From: Roseiarcus sp963780825
GTDB lineage: Bacteria > Pseudomonadota > Alphaproteobacteria > Rhizobiales > Beijerinckiaceae
Length of the DNA: 64,000 bases
Direction of reading: 5' to 3'
Assembly (NCBI GenBank): GCA_963780825.1
Contig: CAWADL010000006.1
Coordinates: forward strand, 124,001 to 188,000
Each line of letters opens with the position of its first letter. Position 1 is the stretch's first letter. Both the position numbers and the translations under genes were made by a program. The notes below the pieces were generated by a model. That model had not been told where the DNA came from and ran no database searches. It saw nothing but the letters and a program-made list of their open reading frames with translations. This document shows, in pieces, positions 17,789 to 27,566 of the stretch.

Positions 17789-19267
17789 TCAAAACTGTGC
17801 GGTTGCGCGTATGCCGACAACCAGTTCGTCGCCAATCTTCTTGGTTGGCGAATTGGGATTGGCGAGGCCGCCGCCAGGATCGAACACGTATTGCGCGTCC
17901 GGCTGGATCTGGAGCCAGCCCGTCGCCTGATACTGATAGAACGCTTCGAGGAGCGCTTCGCCGCCGCGGGTCGGCCAGAACGTTCCCGGGTTGTAATAAG
18001 CGAAGGATTTGTCGAGAGCCGACGCGCCCGCGCTCACATGCGCGTACCCCATGCCGAGGCCGACTGTGTCGTCGTGGCGACCCAGGATCGGCTCGTGCAT
18101 GGTGAGGCCGGCGTTCAGGCTGAAATCGATGAGGTTGCGATCTTCGAGCGGCGTGTACATCGGCCGCAGAAAGACATTGATGTTGCGATCGCCCTCGGTT
18201 GGGTCGCGCCAGATCATTTGATCGGCGACGGCGTAGACCGCGAAGTCGCCGGAGTGGGCGGCTGAGACGCCCGTCGACAAGGGCGAGTTGAGGGATCGCC
18301 CGGTGTTGTCGGTTTGCAGATCGGAAAACCTGTCGCTGTCGCACCAGAAGCCGATCTTGTAGACGCCCGACAGCGGACTGGCGTCTCCCGCTTTCGACGG
18401 AGCATTCGGGGCCGGATACGCATATTGAAGCTCGGCGATGGCCAGCGCGCCTTGACCTAGGGGGAAGCTGACGCCGCTCGGATTGTTGCGTTGCGGGTCG
18501 CCGACATCGACCCGCGCCGGGCTGCCGTTGAACAGGCCAACCAGCAGCGTGTATTGATCGCCGACATGGACCCGCGCGCGAGCTCCGAGATCCGACAACG
18601 GGTAAGCGGGACCGCCGCCCGGCATGTCGGCGGAGGGTAGCATCGGCCAACCAAACATCGTGTTGACGAAGTAGTTGCCGTTCTGCGTGACCATGAATTC
18701 CTGGTCGAGGCTCTGCTGGCCGACCTTGATGTCGACCTGCTCGTTTAGCTTCTGTTGGTACCAGAGTTCCCAGAGCCGAACCGAGCGGTCAGCCTCGATC
18801 CCGCTCGCGGTCTGAAGGGAATGCAAAGCCTGCGTGCTAAGGTTGCCGCCGTGGACCCAAAGCGCGCTGGCGTTGAAGAGGCCGCCGTCAAGGCCGAGGC
18901 TCTTCGTATCGGTTTGCAGGGTCGCGGTGGTAAGCCCCTCGTAGACCGCGGTCCTCTGGGTTCCGCCTGTCGGATTGCCGAAAATTTCGCTCTGCTCCTG
19001 GATCTGCAGCGTCGTCCCGTACTTGGCGAGAAACGGCCGCAGTCCCCAGATGTCGCCTAGCAAGGCTTTGTCGCTCGCGGGGCTCGGCGTCGGACTGGGG
19101 GCCGGGCTCGGCGCTGGTTTCATGGGCGTTTCGACGAATTCCGCAGCCTCGGCCCGGAGGTCGCCCCAGATATCGGCCTTGTTTGGCGCCGAGCCTGCCG
19201 ACGAACCCGCTTCGGCTTTGGCGGCGCCCGATAAGACCAGCGAGAGGGCGGCCGCCGCGATTGGCGG
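17789..19267 (-). CDS. OprB-family carbohydrate porin
   Basis: Outer-membrane beta-barrel. An N-terminal signal peptide (RVAPPIAAAALSLVLSGAAK) is followed by a Pro/Ser/Ala spacer (SPAPSPTPSPAS) and a long barrel domain: LALQEQSEIFGN-like LQIQEQSEIFGNPTGG, GLFNASALWVHGGNLS, WELWYQQKLNEQVDIKVGQQ and DQEFMVTQNGNYFVNTMFGW. It ends with aromatic-terminated strands (LQIQPDAQYVFDPGGG to ATAQF), and the final Phe is the usual barrel insertion signal. I chose the internal ATG near 19291, or the equivalent near 19267; the longest open frame begins at 19312. The substrate is unknown; the family carries sugars. Confidence 0.82.
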   Translation of the reverse strand, partial: PPIAAAALSLVLSGAAKAEAGSSAGSAPNKADIWGDLRAEAAEFVETPMKPAPSPAPSPTPSPASDKALLGDIWGLRPFLAKYGTTLQIQEQSEIFGNPTGGTQRTAVYEGLTTATLQTDTKSLGLDGGLFNASALWVHGGNLSTQALHSLQTASGIEADRSVRLWELWYQQKLNEQVDIKVGQQSLDQEFMVTQNGNYFVNTMFGWPMLPSADMPGGGPAYPLSDLGARARVHVGDQYTLLVGLFNGSPARVDVGDPQRNNPSGVSFPLGQGALAIAELQYAYPAPNAPSKAGDASPLSGVYKIGFWCDSDRFSDLQTDNTGRSLNSPLSTGVSAAHSGDFAVYAVADQMIWRDPTEGDRNINVFLRPMYTPLEDRNLIDFSLNAGLTMHEPILGRHDDTVGLGMGYAHVSAGASALDKSFAYYNPGTFWPTRGGEALLEAFYQYQATGWLQIQPDAQYVFDPGGGLANPNSPTKKIGDELVVGIRATAQF

Positions 19268-19340
19268 GGCGACGCGGAAGCCAGATCCCATCGCAGTCTC
19301 CCGCGGCGCCATACGGTTGAGGCTTGCCTGACGACGTCGC

Positions 19341-19820
19341 CTAGTCTTCGAGTTTGCCGATATGCTTCTGGCTGTACAAAGCGACCCCGATTTGCTTGAT
19401 CAATTCGATCTGCGTTTCCAGGAAGTCGATATGATGTTCCTCGTCGGTCGTCAGCTTCTCGAATAGATTCTGCGAGACGCGGTCGTTGACGTCGTCGCAA
19501 TACTTTGCGGCTTCAAGATAAAGCGCGCGCGCTTCATTCTCGGCGGCGAGATCGCAATCCAGGATTTCTTGTACGGTCTGGCCGATGCGGAGCGCGTTGA
19601 GCGACTGCATGTTAGGGTGGCCGTCGAGGAACAAAATGCGCGCCACCAGGGTGTCTGCGTGCTGCATTTCCTCGATCAATTCGACACGCCACTTCTTGGC
19701 GAGTTCGAGGTAGCCCCAATTGTCGAGTATGCGGTAGTGCAGCCAGTACTGATTGACGGCGGTAAGTTCGTGTTTCAGGGCCTTATTGAGGTATTCGACG
19801 ACTTTCGCGTCCCCGAGCAT
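19341..19820 (-). CDS. bfr: Bacterioferritin
   Basis: 159-aa four-helix iron-storage subunit. All ferroxidase ligands are in place: E18, E51, H54, E94, E127 and H130; M52, the haem-binding methionine between subunits, is present in EEMQHAD. This is the normal length of the family. It lies about 19 bp downstream of bfd on the same strand, so the two probably form one transcript for storing and releasing iron. Confidence 0.95.
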   Translation of the reverse strand: MLGDAKVVEYLNKALKHELTAVNQYWLHYRILDNWGYLELAKKWRVELIEEMQHADTLVARILFLDGHPNMQSLNALRIGQTVQEILDCDLAAENEARALYLEAAKYCDDVNDRVSQNLFEKLTTDEEHHIDFLETQIELIKQIGVALYSQKHIGKLED

Positions 19821-19838
19821 TCCACGATCCTTTTTGGC

Positions 19839-20054
19839 TCAAGCGGCGTCGCGTCGATCGGCGACGACCTCGCTTTCCTCGCGCTCGGCGAGTGCCTCGT
19901 TTATGAGCCTATTGATCGATCCGGCGCAACCTCCGCATTTCGCCGCGCATCCTAGCGAGGCGTAAACATCGCGGACCCGCTCTGGCGCGTTGGGTTTTTG
20001 GAGTACCGCGCGGATCTCGCCGTCGGTCAGGAGGTTGCAGGAGCAGACGATCAT
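19839..20054 (-). CDS. bfd: Bacterioferritin-associated ferredoxin
   Basis: A 71-aa [2Fe-2S] protein that reduces bacterioferritin to release iron. Cysteines C4 and C6 (MIVCSCNLLTDGEI) and C40 and C43 (GCAAKCGGCAGSI) are the cluster ligands of the BFD family. An upstream in-frame ATG at 20096 would add 14 residues before MIVCSC; the usual start at MIVCSC is preferred. It sits directly ahead of bfr. Confidence 0.93.
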   Translation of the reverse strand: MIVCSCNLLTDGEIRAVLQKPNAPERVRDVYASLGCAAKCGGCAGSINRLINEALAEREESEVVADRRDAA

Positions 20055-20237
20055 AGGGCGCCGCCAGCAGGCGAGGCGGAGCACGCACAGCGGCATAGAC
20101 CGCCGCAGCAGTTTGGCGACCCTATCGGTCTCAGCGCAACGACATGTGCCCGGGGCACAACGCCCTCCATCCGCGTTAATCGCGCAAGACGCTAGTCGGA
20201 GGAGAAAAGCGCCGTCAAGCTAGGCGCCGCGAGATTA

Positions 20238-20252
20238 GAATTGTTTCAATTC
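20238..20252. promoter_or_regulatory. Perfect 15-bp palindrome upstream of bfd
   Basis: GAATTG-TTT-CAATTC, about 185 bp upstream of the bfd start. The overlapping TTAGAATTGTTTCAA is a poor half-match to an Irr box. It may be an operator or simply the edge of the neighbouring repeat; low confidence. Confidence 0.3.
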
Positions 20253-20263
20253 GAAATGAGAGG

Positions 20264-20364
20264 CCTGTAGCCGCGGTCTCTAGACCGCGGTTGCCCCGAG
20301 ATCGGTTCTTTCCCGGCAAGGCTCGATCTCTTGACCACCGCGGACTGGAGTCCGCGGCTACAGG
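20264..20364. repeat. Inverted-repeat element, family A, copy 2
   Basis: Bounded by CCTGTAGCCGCGGT and CCGCGGCTACAGG, each arm with a CCGCGG palindrome. Its core (GAGATCGGTTCTTTCCCGGC) is the reverse complement of the core of copy 1. Placed between bfd and the PRC-barrel gene, in an otherwise gene-free 335-bp stretch. Confidence 0.8.
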
Positions 20365-20389
20365 GCGTCCTTGAATCGGCTACGGAAGA

Positions 20390-20803
20390 TTACCGAGGCG
20401 CTACGCCGCCCAACATCCCCGCTTCGCTCCAGGTATCGCCCCAATACGGCGTCGCGCCGTAGTAGCGATGCAGGTCCTCCTCGTAAGCCTCGTCACCCCA
20501 TCGCGGCGTCGCGCCGGCGGCGTAGGCTGGGGAGCCTTCGAGCGTCTTGTTGTCAATGTCGACGACGTAGCCGCCGAGGTTGCGATCGTAGTTCAACTTG
20601 GCCCACGGAATGGGATGATAGTTCTCGCCCATCCCTAAGAAACCGCCGAAGGACATAATCGCATAGACGGTCTTGCCGCTTCGCTTGTCGATCATCACGT
20701 CGTCGATCGCACCGAGCTTTTCCGCCCCGCGATTGTAAACCGCGACGCCTTGGACTCGGCTGGCCTCGATAAGATTGTTGGCGCCTGTCAGATTGCTTTC
20801 CAC
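20390..20803 (-). CDS. PRC-barrel domain protein
   Basis: 137 aa. A single PRC-barrel domain (about 13-85): EASRVQGVAVYNRGAEKLG, IDDVMIDKRSGKTVYAIMSF, and IPWAKLNYDRNLGGYVVDI. After it comes a Trp/Tyr/Gly-rich tail (ATPRWGDEAYEEDLHRYYG). Such proteins are common in rhizobia and often stress-related; no defined activity is known. No signal peptide. Monocistronic, with a good AGGAGG-like site just upstream on the minus strand. Confidence 0.85.
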   Translation of the reverse strand: MESNLTGANNLIEASRVQGVAVYNRGAEKLGAIDDVMIDKRSGKTVYAIMSFGGFLGMGENYHPIPWAKLNYDRNLGGYVVDIDNKTLEGSPAYAAGATPRWGDEAYEEDLHRYYGATPYWGDTWSEAGMLGGVAPR

Positions 20804-20997
20804 GTTAACCTCCTATCGCGCGCCTGGAGGGCGCGTCGTGTCTGCAAAGAAAACCCGGCCGCAGCATCGAGGTTCCGCATCGGGTCGGGATTGCCTGCAA
20901 CGCCGCGTCAGGATCAGAGTTCAAGAGGCGTCGAAATCGGGTGGCTAGGCGATCTCGCGTTAGGCAATTTGCGGCTCATCAACAGGAGAGTCGCCTC

Positions 20998-21465
20998 ATG
21001 TCATTTCGCATCACAGGCCTGTCGCCGGCGCCGTTTATCCCTCTGTATGGCCTTTCCGAAGCGGAACTGGCCCAACTCGGCGTGATTCGTTATCCCGTCG
21101 ACAAGAATCCCGGTTTTCCCGATCGGGTCGAAATGCGGGACGCGGCGCCCGGCGAGAGCATGCTGTTGCTCAATCATGTCTGTCAGCCCGCCGAAACGCC
21201 CTATCGCGCGACGCACGCGATATTTGTGCGCGAGGGCGCGACCCGGGCGTTCGACGAAGTCGATACCGTTCCCGAAGTGCTGCGCCGGCGGCTTCTCTCG
21301 CTTCGCGCCTATGACGCGAAGGGCATGATGATCGACGCCGATGTGGTCGATGGGGCCGAGGTCGACGATCTGATCAAGCGGCTGCTCGACAACGCCGAGG
21401 TCAGCTACATCCACGCCCACAACGCCAAGCGTGGATGCTACGCCGGTCGGATCGAGCGCGCTTGA
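20998..21465 (+). CDS. DUF1203 family protein
   Basis: 155 aa from the ATG at 20998, which follows AACAGGAGAG. Matches the family pattern: MSFRITGLSPAPFIPLYGL at the start, LLLNHVCQPAETPYRATHAI, and a conserved C-terminal HAHNAKRGCYAGRIER. No membrane segment. Molecular function is not known. It is convergent with the FAD dehydrogenase gene, whose stop lies 14 bp away. Confidence 0.8.
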   Translation: MSFRITGLSPAPFIPLYGLSEAELAQLGVIRYPVDKNPGFPDRVEMRDAAPGESMLLLNHVCQPAETPYRATHAIFVREGATRAFDEVDTVPEVLRRRLLSLRAYDAKGMMIDADVVDGAEVDDLIKRLLDNAEVSYIHAHNAKRGCYAGRIERA

Positions 21466-21478
21466 CCCACATAGCCGG

Positions 21479-22727
21479 TCACGAGAAACGCTCGATCGCA
21501 TAAGGCGCGGGATCGACGACAGGCGCGGCGCCTGTCATCAAGTCGGCCAGCAGACGGCCGCTGATCGGCCCGAGGGTCAATCCGAGATGCTGGTGGCCGA
21601 AGTCGAACCATAGGCCTTTGTGGCGCGGCGCCTGCCCGATCACCGGCAGCATATCTGGCAGGCAGGGGCGGCGCCCCAGCCAGGGTTCGGCGTCGAGCCG
21701 TTCGGCGATCGGGTAGAGCTCGCGGGCGAAGGGCTCCAGCCGGTCGATATGCGCCGGGGAAGGCGGGTCTTCGACCCTCGCAAATTCAGCGCCTGTGGTC
21801 AGCCGCAGCCCGCGCGACATCGGCGTGACGACATAGCCCTTCTCGTAGTCGAGAACGGGGCGCGAAAGTCCAGCGTTGCCCCGCGCGGCATAGTGCCGGT
21901 GGTAGCCGCGCTTGACGAAGAACGGCAGCTTGTAACCAAAACGCTCGGCCATCGCGCCCGACCAGGGCCCGAGCGCGACGACGATTTCGCGCGCCAGCAG
22001 GCCGTCTTCGATCGCCAGTTTGAAGCCGTCGCCCGACGAATTCGAGCGTGCCCGCGTCGCCTTTGAAAATGCGGCCGCCTCGCGAGATGAATAGATCGGC
22101 GTAAGATTGGCCGAGCGCCGCCGGGTCGGGAGTGGTCAGCGGATCTGAAAAGTGCACGCCGCCGATCGCCGCCTCGCCGAGATGCGGTTCGAGCGTGAGA
22201 AGCGCCTCGCGGTCGAGGGCGGCGAAGGAAACGCCCAGCGCGCGCGTCTCCTCGGCGTCCGCCAGTCCGCGATCCTGTCCGCGCGGCGTCCGGAAGGCTT
22301 TGATCCAACCGCCCTCGCGGAGCAGGGCTGTAGCGCCCGCCGCCGCCGCCAAGGCGCGATGCTCGGCGACCGCGTGAGCGACCAGAGCGCGTAAGCCTCG
22401 ACCGCTGCGCTCTCGGGCCTCCGGCGCGGAGGCGAGAAAATAACGCCAGATCGCGGGCGCAATGTTCGGCAGCGCCGCGTAGCGGATGTGCGCGCGCGGA
22501 TCGCGATTCAGCGCCGCGTTGGCGATCTCCTGGGGATCGCGCGGAAACGTATAGGGATAGGCGGCTTCGCTCTGCACGATGCCGGTGTTGCCGAAACTGG
22601 TTTCATGGGCGACCAGCCCGAGACGGTCGACAAGCGCGACCGACCGGCCCCTGGCCTGCAGCGCAAGCGCCGCTCCGAGCCCGACGAAACCGCCGCCGAG
22701 CACCACAACATCAAACCGTGCGGACAA
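21479..22727 (-). CDS. FAD-dependent D-amino-acid dehydrogenase-like protein (one apparent frameshift)
   Basis: DadA/DAO-type flavoenzyme. The N-terminal Rossmann motif VVVLGGGFVGLGAALALQ is followed by DRLGLVAHETSFGNTGIV, where the FAD contact lies. The C-terminal part has PFFVKRGYHRHYAARG, PWLGRRPCLPDMLPVIGQAP and FDFGHQHLGLTLGPISG. A shift near 22038 (one extra base) separates the halves, whose join reads GDGFKLAIEDGLLAREIVVA. The TTG at 22727 is the likely start; no ATG fits close to the nucleotide-binding strand. Substrate is not determined. Confidence 0.8.
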
Positions 22728-23118
22728 GCCTGATCTCCGGAAAGGGTGAAATCGCGCGGCCCTTATAGCGCTAAGCGTTGAAGCGGAGCGTCGGCGTCCA
22801 CGCCGACGACGTTGCTGCACCCTGTCGTCGGCGTGGACGCCGACGCTCCGAAGACCCTGTCGCGCTATTCGCGTCGGGTAAACCGCCTCTCTGCAGGCCG
22901 GTCAACTTCAGCTTTGGCTCCGGATTCGCGCACGGTCGGCGAATTTCCTGAGTAAGCGGCGCTGGTCGCGCCGTGGATTATTTCGGACCCGCCTGTTTCC
23001 TTGCCTCGATTGAGTTTCGGCGCGCATGGTTCTAAAGCAAGTCTGGGACCATTACGGTTCGTCGGGGCCGCGTCGAAAATCGTTATGAGCAGCAGCGTCA
23101 TTGCAATCACGGTGGCCT
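22728..23118. other. Gene-free region upstream of the glycan locus
   Basis: About 390 bp between divergent genes. It holds the family-B repeat (22785-22849). A minus-strand 81-codon frame (22865-23110) has no recognisable features and is treated as chance. A promoter for the glycan genes is expected here, but none is obvious. Confidence 0.5.
22785..22849. repeat. Inverted-repeat element, family B, copy 2
   Basis: Arms GGAGCGTCGGCGTCCACGCC and GGCGTGGACGCCGACGCTCC are perfect complements, with about 25 bp between. Same arms as 6372-6433. Confidence 0.85.
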
Positions 23119-26100
23119 ATGCCGCCGCATGACGCAGCCGCGGTGCGCCGCAAGGCGCCGCGCGGCGAGCCGAGCGCCCCGAACGTCGTCTTCGAGGAAA
23201 CCGAGGAAGCCTCCAGCCTCCTTTTTGAGCTCGCCTCGGGGCCCCGCTATCGCGGCGGCCTCGACGGCTGGAAGGACGGCGTGCTCAGCGGCTGGGCGAT
23301 CGATCTCGCCGATCCCCGCAGGGCGATCTCGCTCGCGCTGGAGTCGGGAGGGCGATACCTGGCGCTGTTCAAGGCGGATCGGCACAAGCGCGATCTGGCG
23401 GCGCTATTTCCCGACAATGTCGCGGGCTTTGCGCTCGAGCTCGCTGATTTGCCGACTGAAACGCTCGCCGAAATCGAACGCGCGATCGGCGACGCGCCGC
23501 CGACGAAACCCTTGGATTTTCGCGCGCTGACCTTGCGGCTCGATGGCGACGGGCCGCGGATCGATCTCGGTCGCAGCGGGATCACCGCCCGAAAGGCGCT
23601 TGCGCAATGCCGGTTAGCGCGCGGATCGAGCGATGGGCCGCCAGCGCCTCCCCCTGCGATGAAGAAACCAAGCGGCGCAGCGCCGGCGGAGGTGGCTCTT
23701 CCCTCACGCGGCGAAGCGGGCGACGCCTTTGCAAAACCGCGCTTCCTCGCAGGCGTCGACGGGATCTTCGGGCCGATCCTTAGAGGATGGGCGGTCGACC
23801 TCAGCGAGCCAAAGACGCCGGTCGCGCTACGGCTCCTCGCCGACGGCGAGCCGATCGTGGAATTCGCGACCAACCAACATCGCGCCGAAATCGCCAGCGT
23901 GCTGGTGGACAATGTCGCGGGTTTTTCATTGAATCTGGCGGAACTGCCCGAGCCAGCCATTGAAGCGATCAAACAGGCGCTGGCGGGCGTCGACGCGGAC
24001 GCCGAGACACCGCCGCATCGGGTTGCGTTGCGGCCCGCAGCGGACAAAGCAATTGTGGAGCTCGGGGTATCGGCGGGCGCATTGCTGGCGGGGCTCAGCG
24101 AACTGTCGTCGGCAATTTCATTGGCCGCGCCCATCGATGATGCCGGTGCGCCGTCGCCGCCCGCGGCTTCCCCTCGAAAGCCGCCTTCGCGCTCAAGTCG
24201 TGCGTTGCATTGGCTCGCCGAGCATGTCTGCGCGCAGGCGCCGGCTGAGCCGGAGGCGCGGCCCGCGCGTCGGTTTGCCGCAAAGCTTCTCGCCGATATC
24301 GAGACTTCCATAACGGCTTCGGAGGCGATCAAACGCCACGCGGCGGCGATCGCATCGCTGTTTGATCCCTTCCATTATCTCGATCGGCTGCCCGAACCCG
24401 AGGAGGCGATCGCCAATCCGCTGTTGCATTACGTGCTCGCGGGATGGCGTCAGGGCGTTAGCCCTTCGCCCCTGTTCGCGCCGGATTTTTATCGCCGCGG
24501 CCGAGCCAAAGCCGCGGGCGATCCCCTGCTCGATTATGTGCGCGAGGGCGCGAAGGCCAACGCCGATCCGCATCCGCTGTTCGATGTCGCCTACTACCGC
24601 GAGCGTCATCTCGGCGGCGATGCGGAAATCGAACCTCTCACCCATTATCTGAATGTCGGCGGACGCCAGCGGCTCGATCCTTCGCCGCTGTTCGACAGCA
24701 ACCGCTTCCTTGCCGCGTTCTCGCTCGGCGACGAGATCGAGGCGCCGCTCGAAGCCTATCTCGGCGATGACGAATTTCGCGACTATTCGCCCTCGCCAGC
24801 ATTTGACGCGGGGCTCTATCGCCATCAGATCGCGATCGAGCGCGGCGAACCGCTTCGCGAGCCTGCGTTCTCGCATTATCTCGCGCGCGGCTTTCTCGAC
24901 GAGACTTTGCTGCCGAACCTGCTGTTCGATCCGGCGTTCTATCGCGAACGCAACAAGCTGAGCTTCGAAGGCCCGGCGCTTCTGCATTATCTGTCGGAAG
25001 GCGAGCCCGCTGGGCTTCCCTGCCACCCCTTCTTCTGGCCGGCCTTTTATCACGAGCAGCGCGGCGCCGCGGACAAACAAGGCAGTGCGCTCGCGCATGT
25101 GCTCGCCCATCCCGGCGCGCTGCGCACCGATCCGCGCATGGACGATCCGATCGATCCGCGGATGTTTGCTTTCGTGAGCCAGCTCGTCGCCGAGAACGGC
25201 GTCGAGGGCTACTATGCGAACGTCTATCGGGACGCCAACCCGGACATTGCCGGTCTCGATGACGCGGCGCTGGAGATGCATTATCGTCGTCGCGGCGCCG
25301 CCGAAAAACGTCTCGCCTCGCTAACGATGATCATGCGAGTGAGCGAAATGCGGGTGCGCGATTTGCCGCTCGGCTTCGTCATCGACGATTATGTCTCCAT
25401 CTATCCGGATTTGAAGCAATTCAAGACGCGCTTTCCCAGCGCCTTGTTCCATTGGGGTCGTTACGGGCGCCAAGAGCGGCGGTTGGTCGGCAAATGGCTG
25501 TTCCGCATCGCCGATCTCGAAATCGATCTACCAACAGCAGGCGCGCCGCTGCGCGTGCAGGCGCAGGCCAGCCGCGTCGAGGTCTGCATCCTCATCCACG
25601 TGTTCTATCCCGAACTTTTGGACGAGTTGGTCGCCTTCGCACAGAATTTCCGCGACGTTTCGTTCGACATCTTCATCAACCTCGTCGACATTTCCTGGAC
25701 ACCCGCGCTGCAGGAGCAAGTGCGCGCGATCTGCCCTGGCGCCTTCGTGATGCTATCGCATGACGCCGGGCGCGATGTCGGCGGCTTCACGCGGCTGCTG
25801 GAGCACATCGACCTCTCGCGCTACGATCTGTTCGCGTTCATGCACTCCAAGAAGAGCCCGCACGTGGCGCCTGAGAAGGGCGAATATTGGCGACGCACGC
25901 TGCTCAGCGCGATCGCCGGCAGCGCCGAGACCGCGCGGGAGTGCGTGCGCATGTTCCGGGAGAATTCGCAGCTCGGCATGATCGGCGCGAAAGACTGGCG
26001 TTCAAAGGACATGGGCAAGAACATCGAGCAATATGAGCGATTGCTCGATCTGCTCGGGGTTCGCGGTCGCAACCGCGAACTCGACTATGTCAGCGGCTTT

Positions 26101-26280
26101 ATGTTTCTCATCCGCTCGGACGTTGTCGCGCGACTGTTTCAGACCTTGCGCGAACTCGACTTCGAGTACGGCGGAGACCAGGATCTCGATTTCCACATGG
26201 ACGGTCAGATCGCTCATGGCGTCGAACGGGCCGCGCCCGCTTTGGTGCGCCAGATGGGCTACGAAGTGCATTACCGGTAG
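23119..26280 (+). CDS. Large multidomain rhamnan-synthesis (RgpF-like) glycosyltransferase protein
   Basis: About 1053 aa. Two copies of a GW-type module open the protein, near residues 46-120 (DGWKDGVLSGWAIDLADP ... FPDNVAGFALELADLP) and 211-285 (DGIFGPILRGWAVDLSEP ... LVDNVAGFSLNLAELP). Between about 414 and 675 lie roughly seven repeats of the type FDPxFYR ... PLLHYLxxG ... PSPLF. The C-terminal 235 residues form an RgpF/rhamnan-synthesis-F domain: VCILIHVFYPELLDELV, FDIFINLVDISW, SHDAGRDVGGFTRLLEHI and FAFMHSKKSPH. Cytoplasmic, no signal peptide. A TTG at 23101 is an alternative start. First gene of a three-gene locus; the next ATG is 4 bp after its stop. Confidence 0.8.
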   Translation: MPPHDAAAVRRKAPRGEPSAPNVVFEETEEASSLLFELASGPRYRGGLDGWKDGVLSGWAIDLADPRRAISLALESGGRYLALFKADRHKRDLAALFPDNVAGFALELADLPTETLAEIERAIGDAPPTKPLDFRALTLRLDGDGPRIDLGRSGITARKALAQCRLARGSSDGPPAPPPAMKKPSGAAPAEVALPSRGEAGDAFAKPRFLAGVDGIFGPILRGWAVDLSEPKTPVALRLLADGEPIVEFATNQHRAEIASVLVDNVAGFSLNLAELPEPAIEAIKQALAGVDADAETPPHRVALRPAADKAIVELGVSAGALLAGLSELSSAISLAAPIDDAGAPSPPAASPRKPPSRSSRALHWLAEHVCAQAPAEPEARPARRFAAKLLADIETSITASEAIKRHAAAIASLFDPFHYLDRLPEPEEAIANPLLHYVLAGWRQGVSPSPLFAPDFYRRGRAKAAGDPLLDYVREGAKANADPHPLFDVAYYRERHLGGDAEIEPLTHYLNVGGRQRLDPSPLFDSNRFLAAFSLGDEIEAPLEAYLGDDEFRDYSPSPAFDAGLYRHQIAIERGEPLREPAFSHYLARGFLDETLLPNLLFDPAFYRERNKLSFEGPALLHYLSEGEPAGLPCHPFFWPAFYHEQRGAADKQGSALAHVLAHPGALRTDPRMDDPIDPRMFAFVSQLVAENGVEGYYANVYRDANPDIAGLDDAALEMHYRRRGAAEKRLASLTMIMRVSEMRVRDLPLGFVIDDYVSIYPDLKQFKTRFPSALFHWGRYGRQERRLVGKWLFRIADLEIDLPTAGAPLRVQAQASRVEVCILIHVFYPELLDELVAFAQNFRDVSFDIFINLVDISWTPALQEQVRAICPGAFVMLSHDAGRDVGGFTRLLEHIDLSRYDLFAFMHSKKSPHVAPEKGEYWRRTLLSAIAGSAETARECVRMFRENSQLGMIGAKDWRSKDMGKNIEQYERLLDLLGVRGRNRELDYVSGFMFLIRSDVVARLFQTLRELDFEYGGDQDLDFHMDGQIAHGVERAAPALVRQMGYEVHYR

Positions 26281-26284
26281 CGCA

Positions 26285-27433
26285 ATGGCAATCCTGTTTG
26301 CACTTCACGAAGCCTCACGCACCGGAGCGCCCCGCATCGGAGCGCTCATCGCCCGCGAACTCGCGCGCAATGAACGGGTGACGGCGGTCGTCATGAAGGA
26401 CGGACCGCTGACGCCCTGGCTCGCGGAACGGCTCGGCCCCGAAAATCTGCTGGTTTGCCGGGGGGATGAATTCGCCTTCCGCAAACCTTTCGAAGAGCGG
26501 CTTCAGATCGCCGAGCAGATATTGGCGGAGGAGGGCGGCGATCTCGTCTACGCCAATTCGCTCGCCGCCTCGGTGTTTGCGCTCGCCGCGGCCAAGCAGA
26601 AGCGGAAGTCGATACTGCACGTGCACGAGAAATCGGCGGACATGCTCAACCTGCTGGCGCATGACGTCACCAAGCTCGAAACCGTCCTCGCCGCCGACGC
26701 CATCATCCTTGCGGCGCGGGAGATTGGCGATGACCTGGTTGAAACCTTTCGCGTGCGGCCGCGCGAGTCGCTGAATTTCGGCATCGCCGTCGACATCGAG
26801 GCCGTGCGCGGCGCGGCGCGAGAAAATGCGCCTGCGCCGCTCGATGCGCGCGGCAATGTCTTCAAACCCGGCGAGCGGCTCATCGTGGGCATGTGCGGGC
26901 ATGCCTCGCCGCGCAAGGGCGCCGACATTTTCCTGGAGACCGCAGCCGCAGTCCCGCAATGCGATTTTATTTGGATTGGCGGCTGGCGGCCGGAAGAAAC
27001 CGCCGACAACGACGTCTATCCGGATTTTCTCAAGCGCCGGTTGCCCAATTTTTTCGTGACGGGCGCCGTCGACAATCCCTATCCCTACATGCAGGGATTG
27101 GACATGTTCTTCCTGTCCTCGCGCGAGGACCCCAATCCCGTGGTCATCGCCGAAGCGCTCGTCCTCGGTGTCCCGATTTTGTGCTTTTCCCGCTCGACCG
27201 CCATCGCCGATCGCGTGGGACGCTGCGCCATTGTCTGCTACGGGCTTCCAAACCCGACCGATGCCGCGCGCGTGTTCGGCGTCTGCGACCCGCAACGGCT
27301 TCGCAGCGCCTCGTTCCGCGGCGCTTCCGAGAGTTTCGTGGCTGAGTATGATCTGATGGCGAAAATGACGGGGGTGCGCGAGCTGGTCGCGCGGCTGCGC
27401 GGGGCAGGCGCCGCGCATGCGGCGGTCGCGTGA
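26285..27433 (+). CDS. GT-B glycosyltransferase (family 4/1 type)
   Basis: 382 aa. N-terminal half with HEASRTGAPRIGALIAREL and ILHVHEKSADML; C-terminal nucleotide-sugar domain with GERLIVGMCGHASPRKGAD, FIWIGGWRPEE, FVTGAVDNPYPYMQGLDMFF and SREDPNPVVIAEALVLGVP. The last holds the conserved glutamate pair region (E-x7-E) of GT4 enzymes, here as REDPNPVVIAEA. The ATG at 26285 is 4 bp after the preceding stop, so it is coupled to the RgpF-like gene. Donor and acceptor sugars are unknown. Confidence 0.85.
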   Translation: MAILFALHEASRTGAPRIGALIARELARNERVTAVVMKDGPLTPWLAERLGPENLLVCRGDEFAFRKPFEERLQIAEQILAEEGGDLVYANSLAASVFALAAAKQKRKSILHVHEKSADMLNLLAHDVTKLETVLAADAIILAAREIGDDLVETFRVRPRESLNFGIAVDIEAVRGAARENAPAPLDARGNVFKPGERLIVGMCGHASPRKGADIFLETAAAVPQCDFIWIGGWRPEETADNDVYPDFLKRRLPNFFVTGAVDNPYPYMQGLDMFFLSSREDPNPVVIAEALVLGVPILCFSRSTAIADRVGRCAIVCYGLPNPTDAARVFGVCDPQRLRSASFRGASESFVAEYDLMAKMTGVRELVARLRGAGAAHAAVA

Positions 27434-27566
27434 CGCATGCGCCGAGGGCTACGCGCGTTCGGCGTCACCGAAACGGCCCAACTGATGAACTACTCATGAT
27501 CCCGGCGAAGCATGCGGACTGTCCGGACGTCCCTACGAGCTTTCATAGCGTCAAGCAGCCGAGGGC

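Noticed and set aside
22865..23110. 81-codon minus-strand frame upstream of the glycan locus
   Set aside because: No ribosome site, signal or motif; chance frame.
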